Assembly (NCBI GenBank): GCA_017458025.1 | Contig: JAFTGG010000203.1 | Coordinates: 1-10,530 of the forward strand | Direction: 5' to 3' | Source: Oscillospiraceae bacterium | GTDB lineage: Bacteria > Bacillota > Clostridia > Oscillospirales > Oscillospiraceae | DNA: 10,530 bases | Part shown: positions 6,277-10,530 of the stretch, one piece after another | How the letters are laid out: every line of letters begins with the position of its first letter | Numbering within the stretch: position 1 is the stretch's first letter | Notes under the pieces: model-generated | The model's input: only the letters and a program-made list of their open reading frames with translations | Databases searched by the model: none | What the model was told of the DNA's origin: nothing | Program-made: the position numbers and the translations under genes

Positions 6277-6552
6277 TTATTTCTGCTCAAAGAGCAATTT
6301 GTATCGGTTTTCCTTCGCTTCGTAACCCATGCCGAGGATCAGCTTGTCCAGCCGGAGCGCTCCGTCCTCGAAGCTCGCCGCATAGAGGAAGCGGTCCCGC
6401 ATGGTTCCGCCCGGTTCCTCCCGAAGCATTGCCTGAAGGGCAAGCGCGCCGTCTTCAAATACACCGCCCTTGCCGTCTTCCGGCGAAACGATCTCCATGC
6501 TTTTGCCGCACGCCTCGACGGCCTCGGTCACGACATACAAGCCGACTCTCAT
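6277..6552 (-). CDS. Hypothetical protein (91 aa)
   Basis: Not recognised. An acidic 91-aa protein that starts MRVGLYVVTEAVEACGK and carries two similar short phrases, VFEDGALALQAML and SFEDGALRLDKLI. These could be an internal duplication of about 13 residues, although they are separated by only about 20 residues. There is no membrane segment. The ATG overlaps the preceding stop by 4 nt (ATGA), and AGGAGG is 8 nt upstream, so both coupling and direct initiation are available. The next gene begins 15 nt later. Confidence 0.66.
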   Translation of the reverse strand: MRVGLYVVTEAVEACGKSMEIVSPEDGKGGVFEDGALALQAMLREEPGGTMRDRFLYAASFEDGALRLDKLILGMGYEAKENRYKLLFEQK

Positions 6553-6947
6553 ATTGCCATCCTCCTGTCAAGCCAAGTCTGAACAACCGGGCGATCCTGC
6601 TCATGAAACAGCAGCAGGAAATCCCGGTCGAACCGCTCCCGCGTGAGCTGGAGCCCGTCGAACCGGTGAAAGAGGTCAAGATAGGTATAGAGGCTCTCGA
6701 CCAGTTCCTCGCCGGCCTTCTCCTCACCGACACGCAGCCCATAGCAGAGCCGCTCGCCGCACTGGACGCAAACACCGACGATGCACAATCGGACGCTGCC
6801 GGGCTTTGTCAGGGTTCCGTAGTCCAGCTCCCAGTCCACATCACGGATGTTTCCCGCGATATGGATAAGCTTGCGTGCCGTATTCATGCCGCCGATGCAG
6901 GTACACATCCTGTCCTGCTCATGGCCGCAGTTCATGTTGTTTTCCAT
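6549..6947 (-). CDS. Hypothetical Cys-rich protein (132 aa)
   Basis: Not recognised. The N-terminus holds C-G-H and C-T-C (residues 7-17), and a central segment LCIVGVCVQCGERLCYGL has four cysteines including a CxxC, so one small metal-binding knuckle is possible. The second half is a helical, charged region (about 80-132, with LYTYLDLFHRFDGL). No signal peptide or transmembrane segment is evident. The start is ATG 6947, because GGGAG lies 6 nt upstream; a second ATG four codons later is less well spaced. It follows the PP-loop gene by 21 nt, and its stop overlaps the next start as ATGA (6549-6552). Confidence 0.65.
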   Translation of the reverse strand: MENNMNCGHEQDRMCTCIGGMNTARKLIHIAGNIRDVDWELDYGTLTKPGSVRLCIVGVCVQCGERLCYGLRVGEEKAGEELVESLYTYLDLFHRFDGLQLTRERFDRDFLLLFHEQDRPVVQTWLDRRMAI

Positions 6948-6968
6948 AAGATTCTCCCTTTTTCTTCA

Positions 6969-7739
6969 TCATGCCGCGCTGCTCAGGCTCTCGTCGAACA
7001 GCGAAAGCTGCGCGCACTCCGCGCGGAGCCGTTCATCCAGCTCGTCGATTCGGTAGTTCCTGTTAAACAGCTCCGTCGCCTTGTTTGGTGCCTTCTGACA
7101 TTCCAGCAGCCTGTCCCACAGGTCGCGGTGATAGGTGCGCAGGTGCCGAAGCTCGCTCATGCTGGCGTTTGGGCAGAAAAAGCAGCCGTTCCGCTTTGCA
7201 AAGCGATAGACCGGCGACAACAGCCCCGCGGCTTTGCAGATCTCCGCAGCGTCCGCCTCCGTTTTGCCATACTTTGCCAGCAGCGATACCTTCCTGACAC
7301 CGTCCAGACGGGCAAGGCGTTCGTCCTCGTCAGCCGAGATACCGATGTATTGCACGGTATCCCGTCCCTGCGCGCGTTTGTACGCCTTGATTGGCGGCAG
7401 CTTGCAGTCCCGTTGGATGCAGCAGTGTCCGCACAGCGGCCAAGAGTTGAGCTTTCCGATGTTCGCGCCTCTTTTCAGCACACGGTAAAACGACTGGATA
7501 TATGTCATCGGGGACAGCAGCTTGACGACCCGGATGCCGTTCCTTTCCAGAAACGGGATCGCACAGTCAAGAATGAAGTCCCGATGCTCCGGCACCTCGC
7601 CCGAGGTATACTCGTCGAACATGACCTCGCAGTAGACAACCTCGTCCAGAGGCTCGCCATGCTCCAATGCCAGCAGCACGGTCGCGAGACTGTCCTTGCC
7701 AAACGAACAGCTTGCTATGTGCTTCATGCCTTTTTCCAT
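6969..7739 (-). CDS. PP-loop (PAPS reductase-like) N-type ATP pyrophosphatase family protein
   Basis: 256-aa enzyme of the adenine-nucleotide alpha-hydrolase fold. The PP-loop SFGKDS is at residues 12-17, and cysteine clusters are CGHCC...C at 103-112 and CFFC at 186-189. These could hold a zinc or an Fe-S cluster, or carry sulfur. YIGISADEDER (about 131-141) resembles the second conserved loop of the family. In PAPS reductases, DndC and tRNA thiolases this fold adenylates or reads an adenylyl group during sulfur chemistry; which reaction applies here cannot be told. No cysteine-biosynthesis or dnd partner is nearby, so sulfate assimilation is unlikely and nucleic-acid modification is a guess. 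The C-terminus has AQLSLFDESL, and QLSLF (6996-7010) matches the canonical clamp-binding motif. Two starts are possible: ATG 7739 (weak GGGATGG upstream), or ATG 7727, which overlaps the previous stop as ATGA and gives MKHIASCSFGKDS, the usual family N-terminus. Confidence 0.85.
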   Translation of the reverse strand: MEKGMKHIASCSFGKDSLATVLLALEHGEPLDEVVYCEVMFDEYTSGEVPEHRDFILDCAIPFLERNGIRVVKLLSPMTYIQSFYRVLKRGANIGKLNSWPLCGHCCIQRDCKLPPIKAYKRAQGRDTVQYIGISADEDERLARLDGVRKVSLLAKYGKTEADAAEICKAAGLLSPVYRFAKRNGCFFCPNASMSELRHLRTYHRDLWDRLLECQKAPNKATELFNRNYRIDELDERLRAECAQLSLFDESLSSAA

Positions 7740-7912
7740 TCGATTCCATCCCTGTACTCAACGCAAACGATACTCTCGCTCTTGTGTCCCGTGCGCAGGC
7801 GGAAATCAGCCAAAGCATCGAGGCGATTCTTCGCCGCGATGTAGTAGCAGCCAGTCGACCGATCCTCTTTTTCATAGGTGATTCGATATGGGCGCTCTGC
7901 GCCTTCCCACAT
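7724..7912 (-). CDS. Small hypothetical protein (62 aa)
   Basis: Not recognised. The protein has 62 residues and begins MWEGAERPYRITYEKED. It has alternating beta-strand-like stretches (RPYRITYE, TGCYYIAA, ESIVCVEYRDG) around one helix (RLDALADFRLRTG), so a small alpha/beta fold is plausible. There is no signal peptide or membrane segment, and its two isolated cysteines do not form a metal motif. A strong GGAGG lies 9 nt before the ATG, and the ATG begins 1 nt after the stop of the zinc-finger gene, so it is probably a genuine operon member and not a shadow. Its 3' end overlaps the start region of the PP-loop gene, which suggests coupled translation. Confidence 0.68.
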   Translation of the reverse strand: MWEGAERPYRITYEKEDRSTGCYYIAAKNRLDALADFRLRTGHKSESIVCVEYRDGIEWKKA

Positions 7913-7913
7913 C

Positions 7914-8309
7914 TCACGCCGCCTCCTCTCGGTCGGCGGATGTGCAGAGGTCGATGACCTGTTGGCACTGATCCATCTCGAACCCGCCGATGTGCGTGTC
8001 CTTCGCCGGAAGTCGCATTTGCTGCGAAAGCCATTTGTAGGCGTTGCTGCGCGTCATGTGCCGTGCCTTCCAGAAGGCGTCAAAGACATGATGCGTCTCG
8101 ATACGTTTGAGCCGCAGCGCTTCGTTCGCCACGTTGCCGAGGGGCTTGGTCGTCCCCTTGTGGCAGCCGACGCGGGCGTTGCAGTTCTGGCACTGGTAGA
8201 TGCTTTCCTTCTCCAGCCCCAGCCGATATACGGACGCGCCGTACACGCTGCTCGCCGGAACAAGTCGGATCACACCGCCGCAATAGCGGCAGATCTCCGG
8301 TTTCTTCAA
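7914..8309 (-). CDS. Zinc-finger-containing protein, DUF3268 type
   Basis: 131-aa protein with a four-cysteine zinc-binding pattern: CRYC at residues 7-10 and CQNC at 40-43, followed by VGCHKGTTKPLGNVAN. The VGCHKGT-PLG signature, then an Arg/Lys-rich helix with an alpha-helical AFWKARHMTRSNAYKWLSQQM segment and a late HIGGFEMDQCQQVI motif, is what I know of the DUF3268 zinc-finger-containing family (PF11672), common in phages and mobile elements and without a known function. The start is a TTG. The only upstream in-frame codons run back to the clamp stop, and AGGAGGTGATC (8314-8324), a near-full match to the anti-Shine-Dalgarno sequence, sits 10 nt before it. It follows the clamp by 18 nt, and the 62-aa gene begins 1 nt after its stop. 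A DNA- or RNA-binding role is only suggested by the finger. Confidence 0.8.
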   Translation of the reverse strand: MKKPEICRYCGGVIRLVPASSVYGASVYRLGLEKESIYQCQNCNARVGCHKGTTKPLGNVANEALRLKRIETHHVFDAFWKARHMTRSNAYKWLSQQMRLPAKDTHIGGFEMDQCQQVIDLCTSADREEAA

Positions 8310-8327
8310 AATCGGATCACCTCCTGA

Positions 8328-9563
8328 TCACGCCGCCTTCTTTTCATCGGCGGGCTTTTTCTTCTTTCCTCCGGTCTTGGGTTTGCTCTCTTTCTTGGCT
8401 TTTTCTTCCTTTTTCGCGGTCTTTTTCGGCGCTTTCTCCGTCGCTTCCTTCTTCGCTGCCTGCTTGATGGCGATACGCTCCACCGGCTTCGGCTCGCGCA
8501 TCGGTACCTGCAAACAGGTAAGCTCGTCCGTCTCCATCAGCAATGCGCCGTTCTCCGCGACCTTCAGCATCATGGTCCCGCCCAGTGCCTTGAGACACTC
8601 GTAGAGCTTTGCGGGGTTGTACCAGTAGACGCCGGAGGGGTTCCCGGAAAGCGGCACGATATCCACCTCCACCGAGGACGCGCCGTACTCGCTCTCGCAA
8701 GTCATGCGTAGCGCGGCGCTGCTGAACTTGAAGCTGAAGCGGTTTTGCTCCCCGACCACCGCGTACACGGACGACATGGCGTTTCGCAGCACCGCGGCGT
8801 CGGTCAGCACCATAAAGCTGGGCTTTGCGCGGGAGAGCATCATATTTTCGTCGAAGTAATTCCCCTGCATCAGCCGCGCGGAAAAGATGAAGTCGTCCTT
8901 CATGAAGACGACCGTGTTGCCGGTACGCCCCACACGCAGTTCATCCTTGTTTCCCACCAGCCGCGCCAGCTTTTCGAGCGACGCCGCGGGAATCAGCATA
9001 TCCGTCTGCGCGGCGCTCTTGCTGCTGCCCTTGGCGGTGGCGATCCGGAAGCTGTCGCTGCTGACGGCGCGCAGGCCGTCCGTGCTAAAGATCAGGTGTA
9101 CGCACTTCATCAGCGGCTTATCGTCCGTTTCCGAGGCCGCGAACACTGTCCGGCGGGATAACGCCGGAATGTTTGTCACGGTGACCGTATCCTCCGGGAA
9201 CGGGATGTCGAGGCGCGGATACTTTGCGCTGTCCAGTGTGCTGACGCCGTAGAACGCCTCGCCGCAGGTGATCTCCAACCGGCGATTTTCGTCCACGCGG
9301 AGTGTGACGCACTCCTCCGCCAGCTTGCTGAGCATATTGACAAGCATCGCCGCGTCGATGATGACGATGCCCTCCTCCTCGATCTGTACGGGGATGCGGC
9401 GCTCCAGCGCCACCTGAAGATTGCCGCCGGCGACGGTGAGCTTGCCATCCTCGGTTGCGAGATACGCGCACTCCAGCTCCGGCAGCGGCGATTTTTCGGG
9501 GCTGACCGCCAGCGCGTCTCGCGCGGCGGCAAGCAGCTCCTCTCTGTTAGCGTTGATTTTCAA
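8328..9563 (-). CDS. dnaN: DnaN-type DNA polymerase III beta subunit (sliding clamp) with Lys-rich tail
   Basis: Ring-shaped processivity clamp that encircles DNA and holds polymerases and repair enzymes. The body has clamp-like features: an N-terminus MKINANREELL, a segment VHLIFSTDGLRAVSSDSFRIA matching the clamp's conserved S(T)DG...ATDS/SFR region, and a body ending in VPMR, where chromosomal clamps end (PMRL). About 55 further residues follow, almost entirely Lys, Ala, Glu and Pro, ending in KKAA; chromosomal clamps stop near 366 residues and lack this tail. I place the start at a TTG (9563) because AAGGAGG lies 5 nt upstream and the resulting MKI-x-x-x-REELL matches the family N-terminus. 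The in-frame ATG at 9578 overlaps the helicase stop (ATGA) but has no Shine-Dalgarno sequence; using it adds five residues. An extra clamp on a mobile element probably serves its own replication or repair. The tail is probably a nonspecific DNA- or nucleoid-binding extension, which is inference. Confidence 0.9.
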   Translation of the reverse strand: MKINANREELLAAARDALAVSPEKSPLPELECAYLATEDGKLTVAGGNLQVALERRIPVQIEEEGIVIIDAAMLVNMLSKLAEECVTLRVDENRRLEITCGEAFYGVSTLDSAKYPRLDIPFPEDTVTVTNIPALSRRTVFAASETDDKPLMKCVHLIFSTDGLRAVSSDSFRIATAKGSSKSAAQTDMLIPAASLEKLARLVGNKDELRVGRTGNTVVFMKDDFIFSARLMQGNYFDENMMLSRAKPSFMVLTDAAVLRNAMSSVYAVVGEQNRFSFKFSSAALRMTCESEYGASSVEVDIVPLSGNPSGVYWYNPAKLYECLKALGGTMMLKVAENGALLMETDELTCLQVPMREPKPVERIAIKQAAKKEATEKAPKKTAKKEEKAKKESKPKTGGKKKKPADEKKAA

Positions 9564-9574
9564 AATATCCTCCT

Positions 9575-10530
9575 TCATGCGACAAAGTCGAAGAGCGTCA
9601 GCTGGTTTTCGTCCACAGCGACTTTCTTCGGCTTCTTTTTCCTGTTCTGTTCCTCCAGAAGCGCGGCGTAGTAGGCCGCGGTCTCCGGGCTGATCTTGGC
9701 CGGCCGCACCGGCGCCGCAATGACGGCAACGGTAGCAGTCTGCTCTGTTTCCTGCTCTCCGGGTTCGGGCAGCGCGGGCGCGCTCTGGTGCCGGTCCGGG
9801 TTGATGATCGCCATTTTCTTGAATGCTGCGGCGACGTCCTCGACGTTGTCCTTGATGCCGAGCATCAGCTCCTTCGCCATCTGCGAGGTCATGTCACGCA
9901 CGTCGCTCATGGCCGCCAAGCCCTCTTCCGTGAAGTTTCCTTCGATGAGGCCCGCGACCGCCAGCTTCGACGCCATCAGCTTCATCGCCTTATGCTGCAT
10001 CGTGTTTGCGTAATAAAACATATAGACCTCGACCTTCGGCGCGGTCTGGTTGATGCGCCATGACCTGCGCGACGCTTGCCGGAGCGTAAAGAGCTTATAA
10101 CCCATGCTGTAGAAGATCAGGGTGGTAAACGTGTTCAAATCGAGCCCGGTTTCCACAAGCGATGGATTGGTGATCATCACCTGCATCCCGGCGGCGAGGC
10201 GCTTTTGCACCCAGTCCTCGCGTTCGTCAGGTTTGACCTTCTCACTCATGATCTCCGTGTGGAAGCCCTGCTCCGTCAGGAGCTTGTGCAGTTTCTTCTG
10301 CGAATCGCTGCGTACCCAGCTGGTGTAGATGAGAACGTGTTCGCCTTCTTCCACCTTTCGCCGCACGATGTCAGCTACCGCCGTTTCCTTCTCGCCCAGC
10401 GTGTCGAAATCTCCGAAGCTCGCCGGTTCCACGATAGGCAGTCCCGTCTGCGGATGCAGGATGGGCTTCTGGTCGTAGGGCTGGTCGGGGTAGATCGTCA
10501 GCAGGTTCAAATAGGCCGAGAGGATTTTCA
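9575..10530 (-). CDS. SNF2-family DNA helicase/ATPase, C-terminal part (5' end outside window)
   Basis: The frame is open to the window edge, so the 317 visible residues are only the C-terminal part and the TTG at 10510 is not the real start. What is visible is the second RecA-like (helicase C) lobe of an SF2/SNF2 protein. It has a motif IV-like stretch HVLIYTSW, a motif V-like VMITNPSLVETGLDLN, and a motif VI QASRRSWRINQ, close to the SNF2 consensus QAxxRxxRIGQ with its paired arginines. The N-terminal Walker A/DEAH lobe must lie beyond 10530. A Pro/Glu/Thr-rich linker follows, then a basic patch (RKKKPKK) and a C-terminal QLTLFDFVA. QLTLF (9590-9604) fits the bacterial beta-clamp-binding consensus QL[SD]LF. 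Its stop overlaps an ATG of the clamp frame as ATGA. Role inferred: DNA translocase or remodeler acting on element DNA, perhaps tethered to the clamp. The SNF2 assignment is firm; substrate and role are unknown. Confidence 0.88.
   Translation of the reverse strand, partial: KILSAYLNLLTIYPDQPYDQKPILHPQTGLPIVEPASFGDFDTLGEKETAVADIVRRKVEEGEHVLIYTSWVRSDSQKKLHKLLTEQGFHTEIMSEKVKPDEREDWVQKRLAAGMQVMITNPSLVETGLDLNTFTTLIFYSMGYKLFTLRQASRRSWRINQTAPKVEVYMFYYANTMQHKAMKLMASKLAVAGLIEGNFTEEGLAAMSDVRDMTSQMAKELMLGIKDNVEDVAAAFKKMAIINPDRHQSAPALPEPGEQETEQTATVAVIAAPVRPAKISPETAAYYAALLEEQNRKKKPKKVAVDENQLTLFDFVA

Noticed and set aside
5308..6582. 424-aa plus-strand frame crossing several minus-strand genes
   Set aside because: It spans four minus-strand genes with good ribosome sites and family-like features, has no recognisable domain of its own, and crosses an intercistronic hairpin.
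6429..7844. 471-aa plus-strand frame opposite the PP-loop gene
   Set aside because: The minus strand carries the SFGKDS and cysteine motifs of a real family. The plus-strand product has no domain-like motif and the composition expected of antisense translation.
1..10530. CRISPR array, tRNA, rRNA, IS element or attachment site
   Set aside because: I saw no regularly spaced direct repeats, no tRNA cloverleaf signature, no transposase or integrase frame and no terminal inverted repeats. Small or degenerate sites cannot be excluded by eye.

Overview
The window is a densely packed accessory-genome segment, most likely from an integrative conjugative element or related mobile element of a GC-rich Clostridia/Bacillota host. 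That assignment is an inference. It rests on strong AGGAGG-type ribosome binding sites, TTG and GTG starts, many 4-nt gene overlaps, and a mix of element-borne replication genes with unknown small genes. No integrase, conjugation, tRNA, rRNA or phage structural gene is visible, so the element type cannot be proved here.

Every gene I can support lies on the minus strand, so the reading order runs from 10530 down to 1. (1) 10530-7914, DNA-handling genes: the C-terminal part of an SNF2-family helicase (cut by the window edge), an element-encoded DnaN-type sliding clamp with a long lysine-rich tail, and a small zinc-finger protein of the DUF3268 type. (2) 7912-5576, small or little-known genes: a 62-aa protein, a PP-loop (PAPS-reductase-like) enzyme, two unknown proteins, a short protein resembling sigma-70 region 2, and a 79-aa acidic protein. 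(3) 5579-116: two unknown proteins, then a RavA-type MoxR AAA+ ATPase, a single-stranded-DNA-binding protein, another unknown protein, and a ViaA-like VWA protein with an intact MIDAS metal site. (4) 106-1: a separate promoter with a perfect inverted-repeat operator, driving the first 19 codons of a probable RelE/HigB-type toxin that runs off the window.

The first fifteen genes look like one long operon. Gaps are 0-21 nt or ATGA/GTGA overlaps, apart from two junctions that hold hairpins (5835-5854 and 2346-2369). The most coherent theme is a private replication or repair toolkit. The element supplies its own clamp and SSB, and both the SNF2 helicase and the PP-loop enzyme end in sequences matching the canonical beta-clamp-binding consensus (QLTLF and QLSLF). 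Alongside sits a RavA/ViaA-like ATPase-VWA pair, whose two genes are separated by ssb and an unknown gene. The ATPase and the VWA gene each overlap a preceding gene of unknown function by 4 nt, which suggests these two unknown proteins are adaptors or partners of the ATPase system.

Several starts were set inside longer open frames, using Shine-Dalgarno position, family N-termini and overlap pattern. The reasons are given entry by entry.
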